DNA from: Chryseobacterium sp. G0201
GTDB taxonomy: Bacteria > Bacteroidota > Bacteroidia > Flavobacteriales > Weeksellaceae
Length of the DNA: 64,000 bases
Direction of reading: 5' to 3'
Assembly: GCF_003815655.1 (NCBI RefSeq)
Contig: NZ_CP033917.1
Span: forward strand, 1,674,001-1,738,000
Shown here: positions 34,990 to 44,113 of the stretch, in pieces
Numbering within the stretch: the first letter of the stretch is position 1
Layout of the letters: the number at the start of each line of letters is the position of its first letter
Program-made: the position numbers and the translations under genes
The notes under the pieces: generated by a model
Database searches by the model: none
What the model saw: the letters and a program-made list of their open reading frames with translations, nothing else
Told to the model about the DNA's origin: nothing

Positions 34990-37013
34990 ACACACGTTAT
35001 TTAAAAATCTTTTCCGCCCTAGCAATCATCGCTCTAATATTTGTAGCGCGACTTGCCTATTTGCAGTTGTTTACTGACCGCTACGCACTTAACGCGGCCA
35101 ATACTTCCATTAAAACGGAGTACGTTATTCCTCAACGAGGCGTAATTTTTGACAGAAACGGTAAGATCATGGTGGGCAACCAGCCTGCTTATGAGATTTC
35201 GTTTACTCAAGCCTTAATGAAACCTGATTTTGATACTTTGGCTTTCTGTAACTTAATGAAGATTAGTAAACCTGATTTCATTAAGAGAATTAATATCATT
35301 AAAAAAGAAAAATATTACTCCAAGCTGACTCCAATGACTTTTTTGAAGGATCTCAGCAGAGAAGATATTGCCAGAGTACAGGAGATTATATTTAAATATC
35401 CCGCATTCAGTATTGTGTCAAGACCTCAGCGTCAGTACGAAGTTTCTACTTCCGGAAACCTTTTGGGGTACACAAGTGAGGTAAACGAAAGAGATATTAA
35501 AAAAGATTCTACGTATTATTTACCTGGAGATTTTGTAGGAAAATCCGGAGTTGAAAAATCTTATGAAAAAGAACTTCGTGGAATAAAGGGAATTAAATAT
35601 ATTCAGAAGGATATCAGACTCAGAAATATTGGTTCTTACAAAGATGGAACTTTAGATAAAGATGTAGTAACAGGTAAAGATATTACGCTTACCATTGATT
35701 ATGACCTTCAAAGAATGGCCGAAGAAATGCTTGTGAATAAACACGGAGCAATTGTTGCCATTGATCCAAATAACGGCGAAATTTTAACCTTAGCAACCGG
35801 ACCGGATATCGATCCGAATGTATTTACGGGACCCAATAAGTCTAAAAATTTATACGCATTATCAAAAGATACAATCTACGAAAATAAACCAACTTTTGAC
35901 AGATCACTTCAGGCGGCATATCCACCAGGTTCAACTTTCAAATTGCTGACCGCTCTTGCCGGAATGCAGATGGGAGTAATGGATGAAAACACTATTTTCC
36001 CGTGTGGAGGAGGCTTTAATTACAGAGGGTTGAGAATTAAAGGTCACGGTGGCGCAGACCCGCTGATTCCTTCAATACAGATTTCAAGTAACTGTTATTT
36101 TTCATACGCTTATTTAGCTATTATGAATAAATATCCGGGAAATCCTTCAAAAGGTGTTGATGAATGGAAAAAGATTCTGAATAGCTTTGGTGTAGGAGAA
36201 TTCTTAAACAATGACTTGGCGGTTGGAGCTAAAGGCAGAATTCCTTCCGGTGAATTTTATGAAAAAAGAATGCAGTCCATTTATAAAGCGAGTGGTGCCA
36301 AAAAAGATCCTAAAAACTGGGATGCTTTGGCTACCGGAGCTGTTTTCAACGGAATGGGGCAGGGAGATGTTCTGGTAACACCTTTACAATTGGCCAATTA
36401 TGTTGGTGCTATTGCCAATAAAGGCTGGTATTATACTCCTCATATCGTAAAAGCAATTGATGGAAAGCCAAATCCAGATAAAAGATTTAAAACTAAACAT
36501 AAAACACTTGTTGACCCAAAACATTTTGAGCCTGTTCTAAAAGGTATGGAGGCTGTAGTTCTAAGAGGAACAGCAAGAGGGTTAAAATCAAACGACTTTA
36601 CGCAATTAGCAAAAACAGGTACCGCACAGGTTCCTCAGGGAAAAGATAACTCGATTTTCGTGTTGATCGCTCCGGCTGATAAACCTAAAATTGTTGTTGT
36701 TGCCGTAATGGAGCACGCTGGTTTTGGGGCAACATGGGCTGGTCCGGCTTGTACCGTAATTGCAGAAAAATATATTACCGGAGATGTAAAGAGAGAAAAT
36801 CTTTACAAAAAGATGACCACTTCAAGCTTCATGCCTGAATATAAAAGACAGTGGATTGCAGATTTAAAACGTAAAGGATTATATGTAGATCCGAAACCGG
36901 ATTCTGTAAAATTGAAAAAAATTCAGGATAGCCTTAATTTTATTAAGGAACAGAAAGCAAAACTGCAGAAAAAGATAGACGAGGAAACCAAAAACATCAA
37001 AACCACGAAGTAA
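34986..37013 (+). CDS. mrdA: Penicillin-binding protein 2 (elongasome transpeptidase)
   Basis: This 675-residue class B PBP starts at TTG 34986, which overlaps the mreD stop (TTGA). It has one N-terminal membrane helix, a dimerisation domain (about 50-220, RGVIFDRNGKIMVGNQPAYEI) and a transpeptidase domain with S316-T-F-K319, S367-S-N369 and K543-T-G545, all intact. The C-terminal ~60 residues are a lysine-rich helical extension. It cross-links lateral wall peptidoglycan as partner of RodA. Confidence 0.95.
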   Translation: MNTRYLKIFSALAIIALIFVARLAYLQLFTDRYALNAANTSIKTEYVIPQRGVIFDRNGKIMVGNQPAYEISFTQALMKPDFDTLAFCNLMKISKPDFIKRINIIKKEKYYSKLTPMTFLKDLSREDIARVQEIIFKYPAFSIVSRPQRQYEVSTSGNLLGYTSEVNERDIKKDSTYYLPGDFVGKSGVEKSYEKELRGIKGIKYIQKDIRLRNIGSYKDGTLDKDVVTGKDITLTIDYDLQRMAEEMLVNKHGAIVAIDPNNGEILTLATGPDIDPNVFTGPNKSKNLYALSKDTIYENKPTFDRSLQAAYPPGSTFKLLTALAGMQMGVMDENTIFPCGGGFNYRGLRIKGHGGADPLIPSIQISSNCYFSYAYLAIMNKYPGNPSKGVDEWKKILNSFGVGEFLNNDLAVGAKGRIPSGEFYEKRMQSIYKASGAKKDPKNWDALATGAVFNGMGQGDVLVTPLQLANYVGAIANKGWYYTPHIVKAIDGKPNPDKRFKTKHKTLVDPKHFEPVLKGMEAVVLRGTARGLKSNDFTQLAKTGTAQVPQGKDNSIFVLIAPADKPKIVVVAVMEHAGFGATWAGPACTVIAEKYITGDVKRENLYKKMTTSSFMPEYKRQWIADLKRKGLYVDPKPDSVKLKKIQDSLNFIKEQKAKLQKKIDEETKNIKTTK

Positions 37014-38242
37014 TGAAATGGACAGAGGGAATAGATAAATTAGGTCTTGGTTTATACTTCATGCTTTGTATTTTTGCCATCGCGAATATTTACAGTGTTG
37101 ACCAGAAATTAGGCGAAAAACAATTGGTTTTCTTCGGTATTTCGGTTTTTGTAGGGCTTATCATCTTTGTCGGAAGAAGTAAGTTTTTCGAAAACATGGC
37201 GGGTATTTTTTATATCGGCGGTGTTTTATTACTTATTGGTCTTTTCCCGTTTGGTAAAGAGATTTTAGGGCAGAAAAACTGGTATAAATTCGGAAGTTTT
37301 ACCATGCAGCCTGTAGAGTTTGCAAAGATTGGGACGGCGCTTATGGTAGCCAATTATGTTTCCGGACCTGATTTTAATTTAAGTAATAGAAGGTCTCTTT
37401 TAACGATATTAGGTATTATCGCTATTCCAGCAGTTGTTGTTTTGGCGATTCCCGATGTGGGATCCTTGTTGGTTTTTACAGCATTTTTCATTGCTTTATA
37501 CAGAGAAGGATTAAGCGGTTTACTTTTCGGAATCGGATTTCTTTTTGCAGGAGTTTTCTTAGTATCCTTAGCGATAAACCCTATTTATGTTGTCATAGTT
37601 ATCCTAGTGATTGTAGCAGGTTGGATTGCCATGAACTATTATAAAATGTCTTGGAACGTAATTTCCATTGCGAGTATTGTGGGATCTGTCGTTTTATTAT
37701 GTGGGTTGGCTTTTGGCTCACCGTATATTTTAGAAAAACTGCCAAAACACCAAAGAGAAAGAATTGAAGTTCTTTTTAAAGGTGAAAAAGCATTTAGAGA
37801 TACTTCAGGTTATAACTTATTATATTCTAAAACAGCGATCGGCTCGGGAGGAATCTTAGGTAAAGGGTATCGCGAAGGTTCTGTTACCCAAGGAAAGTTC
37901 GTTCCCGAACAGGAAACTGATTATATTTTCTGTACCGTAGGTGAAGAATGGGGCTTTGTAGGAAGTGCGGTTCTTGTACTTTGCTACATGGTTTATATTG
38001 GCAGGATTTATTATCTCGCAGAACAGCAGAAATCAGTATTTAACCGTGTTTTCGGGTATTGTTTTGCCTCGATCCTTTTGATGCACTTTACGATCAATTT
38101 AGGGATGGTTATGGGGCTTTTTCCGACTGTTGGGATTCCGTTGCCGTACTTTAGTTATGGGGGAAGTTCGCTTTTAGCCTTTTCTATCATGACTTTTATT
38201 TTCTTTAAATTAAATTATGCTGATAAAAACAGCTTAGTTTAG
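37013..38242 (+). CDS. rodA: Rod shape-determining protein RodA (SEDS glycosyltransferase)
   Basis: This 409-residue SEDS-family protein has about ten membrane helices. Signature stretches: WYKFGSFTMQPVEFAKIG, AIPDVGSLLVFTAFF, the large periplasmic loop with KAFRDTSGYNLLYSKTAIGS, and VPEQETDYIFCTVGEEWGF. The C-terminal TVGIPLPYFSYGGSSLL box is typical. It polymerises glycan strands with PBP2. The ATG overlaps the mrdA stop by one base (TAATG). Confidence 0.95.
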   Translation: MKWTEGIDKLGLGLYFMLCIFAIANIYSVDQKLGEKQLVFFGISVFVGLIIFVGRSKFFENMAGIFYIGGVLLLIGLFPFGKEILGQKNWYKFGSFTMQPVEFAKIGTALMVANYVSGPDFNLSNRRSLLTILGIIAIPAVVVLAIPDVGSLLVFTAFFIALYREGLSGLLFGIGFLFAGVFLVSLAINPIYVVIVILVIVAGWIAMNYYKMSWNVISIASIVGSVVLLCGLAFGSPYILEKLPKHQRERIEVLFKGEKAFRDTSGYNLLYSKTAIGSGGILGKGYREGSVTQGKFVPEQETDYIFCTVGEEWGFVGSAVLVLCYMVYIGRIYYLAEQQKSVFNRVFGYCFASILLMHFTINLGMVMGLFPTVGIPLPYFSYGGSSLLAFSIMTFIFFKLNYADKNSLV

Positions 38243-38263
38243 TTCTAAGTATTTGGAATAAAT

Positions 38264-38271
38264 TATATTTG
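38264..38271 (+). promoter_or_regulatory. Promoter -7 box (TATATTTG)
   Basis: An exact TAnnTTTG match lies 19 bp before the ATG at 38290, separating this gene from the rod-shape operon. The -33 is not convincing. Confidence 0.5.
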
Positions 38272-38289
38272 TGGTAAAATTATTTTACC

Positions 38290-39861
38290 ATGAAAAAAAG
38301 ATATTTATTTTTTGCGATAATTCAATATTTGGGATTATCTGCACAATCTGTTGCTATTCTTCCTAATACTGATAATTACGATTCAAATGGAATAGTTTAT
38401 AACAACTCTTTATTTTTTTCTAAAAATAATAAACTATCAAAATTTGATGGTGCATCTGTAACAATTCTTCCGGATCCTTCTTATGATAATCAGTCTATTA
38501 ATGGAAAAATTACAGGGAGCATGGTCATTTATGATAATAAATTATGCTATAATTATGATTATAAATATCTTTATAATACAGCACCGTTAGAATATAGAAC
38601 TAAGGATTTTATTGTTACCTACGATGGAACAACACAAACAGCCTTTTGGAACTCAGCTGCAAGTTATTCTGCAGGAGGAATATCTATTGATGATAACGGA
38701 AAAGAATATGAACCTGTTTTATTTAATAATAAACTCGTTTTTAAAGGTTATTATTATGGAGCATCCAATTTATATACATTTGACGGGCAAAACATTGTTA
38801 AAATCAATAATCAAAATAATTATAACTCGATGTACAACAGGTTGATGTTAGGTGATTGGGCTTTAGTTTATGATAATATCCTTTACTTCGGTTATCAAGG
38901 AGAAAATACTAGTTTTGATGGATTTGGGAAATTTGATGGAACAAGTATTACTAAACTTACAGGTAATGATAGAGAATATCGAGGAGGTATTTTTAGTCTT
39001 AATAATGCTCTATATTTTAATATACTTTTTCTAAGCATCCCTACAGAATACACAATTGGAAACTATAATGCTACAACTAATGTAGTCTCAAAAGCGATCT
39101 CTCTTCAGAGACCAACAGGTTTTTATAAACCTTTAATTATCAACTCTAAAGCCTATACTAGTGTTAATGACGGAAAATTAGGAATTTTTGACGGAACTAC
39201 TCTTAATGAAATAAATAAGATTAATACAAACGATATAGGAATTGCAGGAAGATTAAAATTATTTGGGAATGATATTTTTTTCCAATACAAAAATAATAGT
39301 AATCAATATTTTCTTGGCAAATATACACAGACAAATACTTCTTTATCTTTAATTCCTAATCCTTCGACCAGTGATATAGGAATCGGAAGTAGTCTAGTAG
39401 AATTTAATGCAGAGCTTTATTTCATTTATAAAACATCTGCTTCTTCACCTGCTTATCTGGCAAAATATAATGGTACAAATATTACAGTACTTCCAAATCC
39501 GGATAGTGGAGCTGGTGTTCAGGATTCTAAATTTGTAGTATATGGTAATGACCTTTATTTTCCGTATAAAAACTCCGCAGGAATAATTGTTATGGCTAAA
39601 TATGGAACTACGGTCTTAAGTACTCAAGAGGTGGCTAAAAATACAGATGTTTCTATATACAAAGATAACAAAGGCTTTACTGTAATTTCAAAATCTAAAG
39701 ATATTGACAAAATAGAAATATTGGACAGCTCAGGAAGAATTATTTCTAATACTAAACCTCAGTCAAAAAAATACTATTTTGAGATTGAAAGTGCAGGAAT
39801 TTATATGGTAAAGGCTGTTCTTAAAGGTGGAGAAACTACAGTATTAAAAATTCGAAACTAA
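38290..39861 (+). CDS. Secreted repetitive beta protein with T9SS-like C-terminal tail
   Basis: This 523-residue protein has a signal peptide (about 1-19, LGLSAQS). Residues 20-440 contain recurring units of the form 'F(D/N)G..(I/V)..(L/I)..(N/P)' (KFDGASVTILPDPS, TFDGQNIVKINNQN, KFDGTSITKLTGND, IFDGTTLNEINKIN, KYNGTNITVLPNPD), spaced as expected for a beta-propeller of about six to eight blades. The last 80 residues (VSIYKDNKGFTVIS ... IEILDSSGRIISNT ... IYMVKAVLKGGETTVLKI) resemble a type A sorting tail. Probably exported by T9SS; ligand unknown. Confidence 0.8.
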   Translation: MKKRYLFFAIIQYLGLSAQSVAILPNTDNYDSNGIVYNNSLFFSKNNKLSKFDGASVTILPDPSYDNQSINGKITGSMVIYDNKLCYNYDYKYLYNTAPLEYRTKDFIVTYDGTTQTAFWNSAASYSAGGISIDDNGKEYEPVLFNNKLVFKGYYYGASNLYTFDGQNIVKINNQNNYNSMYNRLMLGDWALVYDNILYFGYQGENTSFDGFGKFDGTSITKLTGNDREYRGGIFSLNNALYFNILFLSIPTEYTIGNYNATTNVVSKAISLQRPTGFYKPLIINSKAYTSVNDGKLGIFDGTTLNEINKINTNDIGIAGRLKLFGNDIFFQYKNNSNQYFLGKYTQTNTSLSLIPNPSTSDIGIGSSLVEFNAELYFIYKTSASSPAYLAKYNGTNITVLPNPDSGAGVQDSKFVVYGNDLYFPYKNSAGIIVMAKYGTTVLSTQEVAKNTDVSIYKDNKGFTVISKSKDIDKIEILDSSGRIISNTKPQSKKYYFEIESAGIYMVKAVLKGGETTVLKIRN

Positions 39862-39917
39862 AATAACATTAACCATTGATCTTTGATGGTTAAAAACATT
39901 TAAATTTTACTTTCTTT

Positions 39918-40499
39918 ATGAAAGAAGCATACATTCTTGACCAAAATTTCAAAAACATAGATTTTGGAAAGTCTTCATTGGAAAAAGGTGAATATGAAAA
40001 CTGTACTTTCCTTAATTGTAATTTTGAATATGCAAATCTCTCCGAATTTAAATTTACCGACTGTGAGTTTATCGGTTGTAATTTAAGCGTGGCAAAGCTT
40101 TCCAATACTGCTTTCCGCGATGTGATTTTCAAAGGATGTAAAATGTTCGGGCTTCAGTTTAGTGATTGTAATGAATTTGGATTATCATTTAAGTTTGATG
40201 AATGCTCTCTGAATAATTCCACATTTTATAAAACAACAATTAAAAAGACCTCTTTCAAAAATTCAAAGCTTATTGAGGTTGATTTTGAAGAATGTGATCT
40301 TTCAAATTCAGTATTTACAAACTGTGATCTTGCAGGCGCTATATTCGTGAATACAAACCTTGAAAAAACAGATTTCAGGACTTCCATCAACTATTCCATA
40401 GATCCGAATATTAACAAGCTTAAAAAGGCTAAATTCTCACTTTCTGAGGTGCATGGTCTGTTATATAAGCTTGACATAGAAATAGAGAAAAACAGTTAG
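39918..40499 (+). CDS. Pentapeptide repeat protein
   Basis: This 193-residue cytoplasmic protein (no signal) is built of A(D/N)LSx-type units: NCTFLNCNFEYANLSEFKF, FIGCNLSVAKLSNTAF, DFEECDLSNSVFTNCDLAGA and NTNLEKTDFR. These give a right-handed quadrilateral beta helix. Cysteines replace the central Leu/Phe in several turns. Some family members (Qnr, MfpA) bind DNA gyrase; whether this one does cannot be told from sequence. Confidence 0.9.
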   Translation: MKEAYILDQNFKNIDFGKSSLEKGEYENCTFLNCNFEYANLSEFKFTDCEFIGCNLSVAKLSNTAFRDVIFKGCKMFGLQFSDCNEFGLSFKFDECSLNNSTFYKTTIKKTSFKNSKLIEVDFEECDLSNSVFTNCDLAGAIFVNTNLEKTDFRTSINYSIDPNINKLKKAKFSLSEVHGLLYKLDIEIEKNS

Positions 40500-40602
40500 T
40501 TTTAGAGGTTAGATACTAGAAATTAGAACTTAGAACCAGAGATATTAAAATTTCCCTTCTCTGAAAGCATAGATTTCAAATTAACAAAAACCTCATCAAC
40601 AA

Positions 40603-40630
40603 TAAAAAAGCCATCAAAATTTTGATGGCT
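40603..40630 (-). terminator. Terminator after the NlpC/P60 gene
   Basis: AGCCATCAAAA/TTTTGATGGCT is a perfect palindrome (40609-40630) followed on the minus strand by six T. Confidence 0.85.
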
Positions 40631-40656
40631 TCATTATTTAAATCAATTATTTAAAA

Positions 40657-41367
40657 TTAAAAACTTGTTGCGGTTGTCGCTGTTGTTGCAGCTAGGTTGT
40701 TGTAAGCTTCTCCGTTTTCGTTGATCACTCTTTTTGCGAATCTGAATTTAGGTCCCCAATAAGAATCATTAAGAGAAGATATCATAACACCTCTTGAAGT
40801 GGCTGCATGGATGAATTTGATTTCACCTTCTTCAGAAACACTTTCTACAATACCTACGTGAGAAATTCTTCTGCCGTGAGAAAAGAAAATCAAATCTCCT
40901 TTCTGTAAGTTTTCTTTCTCGATTTTTTCTCCTTCCTGAGCCTGAGAAGCTGCTACTCTTGGTAAGCTAAGCCCTGCTGCTGCTCCGAATACAGAAAGCA
41001 CAAAAGCTGAACAATCTATACCGTTTCTTGTCATTCCTCCGTATCTGTAAGGAGTTCCTAGGTATGTTTCAGCTTCCGTTAGGATATTGTCTATTGTTTT
41101 ATTGTATTTAACTACCTTAGCAATGCCTGCATTTTTAATAGAATTTTTTGCATTTGCTATAGATGCCGCTTTTTCTGCCAGAAATGAATTGATAAGTCTT
41201 TGCTTATCCTGCTCCATTTTGTTGGTATCGATTGAAGCTAGTTTGGCATCTGTTTTGTATTCTTTAGAGTAAGTTGCTGGTTTTGAAACTACATAATTTG
41301 TAACGCAAGATTGTAGTGAGACTGTAGAAACTAAAGCTACTAAATAAGACAAAACTCTTTTCTTCAT
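40657..41367 (-). CDS. NlpC/P60 (C40) peptidoglycan endopeptidase lipoprotein
   Basis: About 236 residues from ATG 41367 (MKKRVLSYLV); an ATG two codons upstream is also possible. Lipobox LQSC gives acceptor Cys21. The C-terminal C40 domain has catalytic C119 in GIDCSAFV, H170 in ISHVGIV and H187 in FIHAAT, and the start of the domain has TYLGTPYRYGG. Such enzymes cleave D-Glu-(L)-meso-DAP bonds in stem peptides. The tail is Ala/Thr-rich. Monocistronic. Confidence 0.92.
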   Translation of the reverse strand: MKKRVLSYLVALVSTVSLQSCVTNYVVSKPATYSKEYKTDAKLASIDTNKMEQDKQRLINSFLAEKAASIANAKNSIKNAGIAKVVKYNKTIDNILTEAETYLGTPYRYGGMTRNGIDCSAFVLSVFGAAAGLSLPRVAASQAQEGEKIEKENLQKGDLIFFSHGRRISHVGIVESVSEEGEIKFIHAATSRGVMISSLNDSYWGPKFRFAKRVINENGEAYNNLAATTATTATSF

Positions 41368-41415
41368 ATACATATTTATTACCGTGTTAAAGGGATATTT
41401 ATTTCAAAAGCCTTA

Positions 41416-41423
41416 CAAAAGTA
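41416..41423 (-). promoter_or_regulatory. Promoter -7 box (TACTTTTG) of the NlpC/P60 gene
   Basis: An exact TAnnTTTG match on the minus strand lies 48 bp before the ATG. A TTTTG lies 11 bp further upstream. Confidence 0.5.
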
Positions 41424-41645
41424 GAGATTCCATGCAAAAGGAGCCCGATATGATTATTATCAGGTTCTTCATTTAACACATTTTAACATATTGTTGAAGT
41501 ATGTTAAAGAAAAACAAACCGCTACGTCCCATTTTTGGTGAGTGTGCGGTTTTTTTTATTAAGATTCTTTAACATAATAATTGATATTTCCTCTATTAAT
41601 CATAGTTGAGTTTTTAAAACTCCAATTTTCAGACTGTTAACAAAA

Positions 41646-41678
41646 CAAAAAAACTCCCCGGAAAAAACCGAGGAGTTT
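41646..41678 (-). terminator. Terminator after glnN
   Basis: AAACTCCTCGG/CCGGGGAGTTT stem with a TTTTTT loop on the minus strand, followed by seven T. Confidence 0.85.
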
Positions 41679-41702
41679 AACTAATATGGAACTTTACAGA
41701 TG

Positions 41703-43898
41703 TTATCTTGTAAATAACATTTCTCTATATTTCGTCATTGGCCAAAGCTCGTCATCAACCATCATTTCAAGATCATCAGAAGCTTCTCTGATCGGATCAA
41801 ATAATGGGATTACGTTTTTGCAGTAAGTTTCTGCTTGTTTTTGGCTGTCAGACGTTGCTTTTGCAGCTTCTCTTGCTTTCATAAGATCCTCAACACCTAA
41901 TTTGATCTTAGAAATGTTTTCAGAAATTTGAGTAATTAAACTCATTTGCTCTTTTGCTAATTTTTTGAATTCTTTGTCTTCAAAAATTTCTTTAAGACCT
42001 TTTACGTTCTCAATTAATCTGTTTTGATAATTTAAAGCAGAAGGAATGATGTGGTTTCTTGCTATATCACTTAAAACTCTTGCTTCAATATCAATAACGG
42101 TAGAATATTTTTCTAATTTGATCTCGTTTCTTGCCTCAACTTCTCTGTGAGTGAAAATTCCCATTTCCTCATAAAGATCTACAAACTTCTGATCCATTTC
42201 CTGCTTAAGAGCTTCCGGAGTGGTTTTTAAGTTGTTAAGACCTCTTTTCTCAGCTTCTTTTGCCCAGTCATCAGAATATCCATCACCTTCAAACATGATG
42301 TTTTTACACTGCTTGATGTATTCTCTTAATACGTTGAAAATAGCTTCATCTTTCTTAAGGCCAGTTTCTATTAAAGCATCAACTTCTTTTTTGAAATCAC
42401 CTAATTGTTTTGCAGCAATCGTGTTCATTACGGTCATAGATTCTGCACAGTTTGCAGAAGAACCTACCGCTCTGATCTCAAATTTATTTCCTGTAAATGC
42501 AAATGGAGACGTTCTGTTTCTGTCAGTGTTATCTAACAAGATTTCAGGAATTTTTCCAACTACATTTAGTTTTAGGTCTGTTTTTTCGTCCGGAGAAAGT
42601 TTACCTTCTGTTACTTTTTCCAATTCTTCCAATACTCTGAACAACTGGCTTCCGATAAATACAGATATAATTGCCGGTGGAGCTTCGTTTGCGCCTAATC
42701 TGTGGTCGTTGCTTGCAGAAGCGATACTTGCTCTTAAAAGATCAGCATATTCATGAACTGCTTTAATAGCATTAACGAAGAATGTTAAGAACTGTAAGTT
42801 TTTCTTAGGATTTTTTCCTGGGCTTAATAGGTTTTCACCTGTATCAGTAGCTAAAGACCAGTTGTTGTGCTTTCCGCTTCCGTTTACCCCTGCGAATGGT
42901 TTTTCGTGGAATAAAATATGGAAATGGTGTCTGTGAGCAATTCTTGCCATAACATCCATCAATAAAGAGTTGTGGTCTACTGCAACGTTTACTTCTTCAA
43001 ACATTGGAGCCAGCTCAAATTGGTTTGGCGCAACCTCGTTGTGTCTTGTTGTTACAGGAATACCCAATTTCATACATTCGATCTCCAATTCTTTCATGAA
43101 GTTCATTACTCTTGTAGGAATTGAACCGAAATAATGGTCGTCCAATTGCTGTCCTTTTGCTGGAGAGTGTCCTAGCAAAGTTTTTCCTGTTAATACAAGG
43201 TCCGGACGAGATTGGTATAATGCAGAGTCAACCAAGAAATATTCTTGCTCCCAACCTAAAGTAGGAGTTACTTTTGTTACGTTTTTGTCGAAATACTGCA
43301 TTACGTTTGTTGCAGCTTCATCTACAGCATTCAAAGCTCTTAAAAGAGGTGCTTTATAATCTAAAGTTTCTCCTGTATAAGAGATGAAGATTGAAGGGAT
43401 ACAAAGAGTGGTTCCCATAATGAAAGCAGGAGATGTAGGATCCCAAGCAGTATATCCTCTAGCTTCGAAAGTATTTCTGATCCCTCCGTTCGGGAAAGAA
43501 GATGCATCAGGCTCTTGCTGGATCAATAAGTTTCCACTGAATCTCTCGATTGCTCTTCCACCTTCGATCGGCGTAAAGAAAGAATCGTGCTTTTCTGCAG
43601 TACTTCCTGTTAAAGGCTGGAACCAGTGTGTGTAGTGAGTTACTCCTTTGCTCATTGCCCAATCTTTCATAGCTACTGCTACCTGATCTGCAATTAATCT
43701 TTGGATTTTAGTTCCTTTTTTAATAGCATCCATAATAGATTGGAATGCTTCTTTTGTTAAATATTCTCTCATTGTGTTTTCAGAGAATACATTTTCACAA
43801 AATAATTCTGATAATTTAGCAGGGATTTCTACTGAGTTATCTTTTCTAAAGTCCTTGAATGGTAATGTTTCTAATGCTTTAAATCTTAAAGTTGACAT
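41703..43898 (-). CDS. glnN: Glutamine synthetase type III
   Basis: This 731-residue GSIII-type enzyme is far longer than GSI (about 450-470) and typical of Bacteroidetes. It makes glutamine from glutamate, ammonia and ATP. Motifs seen: HYTHWFQPLTGSTAEKHDSF near the N-terminus, EQEYFLVD (metal site), TRHNEVAPNQFELAPMFEE, the ATP-binding NGSGKHNNWS, and NRTSPFAFTGNKFEIRAVGS. The C-terminal third is helical. Transcribed divergently from the 44114 gene, with a -7 box at 43921-43928. Confidence 0.96.
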   Translation of the reverse strand: MSTLRFKALETLPFKDFRKDNSVEIPAKLSELFCENVFSENTMREYLTKEAFQSIMDAIKKGTKIQRLIADQVAVAMKDWAMSKGVTHYTHWFQPLTGSTAEKHDSFFTPIEGGRAIERFSGNLLIQQEPDASSFPNGGIRNTFEARGYTAWDPTSPAFIMGTTLCIPSIFISYTGETLDYKAPLLRALNAVDEAATNVMQYFDKNVTKVTPTLGWEQEYFLVDSALYQSRPDLVLTGKTLLGHSPAKGQQLDDHYFGSIPTRVMNFMKELEIECMKLGIPVTTRHNEVAPNQFELAPMFEEVNVAVDHNSLLMDVMARIAHRHHFHILFHEKPFAGVNGSGKHNNWSLATDTGENLLSPGKNPKKNLQFLTFFVNAIKAVHEYADLLRASIASASNDHRLGANEAPPAIISVFIGSQLFRVLEELEKVTEGKLSPDEKTDLKLNVVGKIPEILLDNTDRNRTSPFAFTGNKFEIRAVGSSANCAESMTVMNTIAAKQLGDFKKEVDALIETGLKKDEAIFNVLREYIKQCKNIMFEGDGYSDDWAKEAEKRGLNNLKTTPEALKQEMDQKFVDLYEEMGIFTHREVEARNEIKLEKYSTVIDIEARVLSDIARNHIIPSALNYQNRLIENVKGLKEIFEDKEFKKLAKEQMSLITQISENISKIKLGVEDLMKAREAAKATSDSQKQAETYCKNVIPLFDPIREASDDLEMMVDDELWPMTKYREMLFTR

Positions 43899-43920
43899 AT
43901 TAAGGTTGTATTTTGTGGGG

Positions 43921-43928
43921 CAAATTTA
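43921..43928 (-). promoter_or_regulatory. Promoter -7 box (TAAATTTG) of glnN
   Basis: An exact TAnnTTTG match on the minus strand lies 22 bp before the glnN ATG; TTTTG lies 15 bp upstream. Confidence 0.55.
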
Positions 43929-44090
43929 CAAAAAAAATGCATTCAAAATATTTTTACCCTGATTTTTTTAGGGGTGTCTGTTAAATTTATTAAAATTTAA
44001 ACAATAATTTAATTTTTTAACCTCATCAAATTCTTATTATGTTAAGTAGTTTGTTAAAAGATACTTAAAATAAGTTGAAGGGAGATTTCG

Positions 44091-44098
44091 TATATTTG
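44091..44098 (+). promoter_or_regulatory. Promoter -7 box (TATATTTG) of the phosphorylase-like gene
   Basis: An exact TAnnTTTG match lies 15 bp before the ATG at 44114. Its position also shows that the upstream TTG at 44075 cannot be the start. Confidence 0.55.
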
Positions 44099-44113
44099 TG
44101 TGAAATTTATTTT

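Larger units (their letters stand above)
41374..41702. other. Intergenic region between NlpC/P60 and glnN genes
   Basis: These 329 bp hold the NlpC promoter box at 41416, the glnN terminator at 41648-41678 and two further stem-like elements. One is at about 41433-41460 (GAGCCCGATA...TATCAGGTTC). The other, at about 41517-41558 (ACCGC...GCGGT), is followed by eight T on the plus strand. No coding sequence is visible; a small RNA is possible but unproven. Confidence 0.55.

Noticed and set aside
39869..39892. Hairpin TTAACCATT...GATGGTTAA as terminator
   Set aside because: A decent stem, but no T-run follows on the plus strand, so I did not call it.
42220..42756. 178-residue plus-strand frame
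   Set aside because: Antisense to glnN, which has full family motifs.
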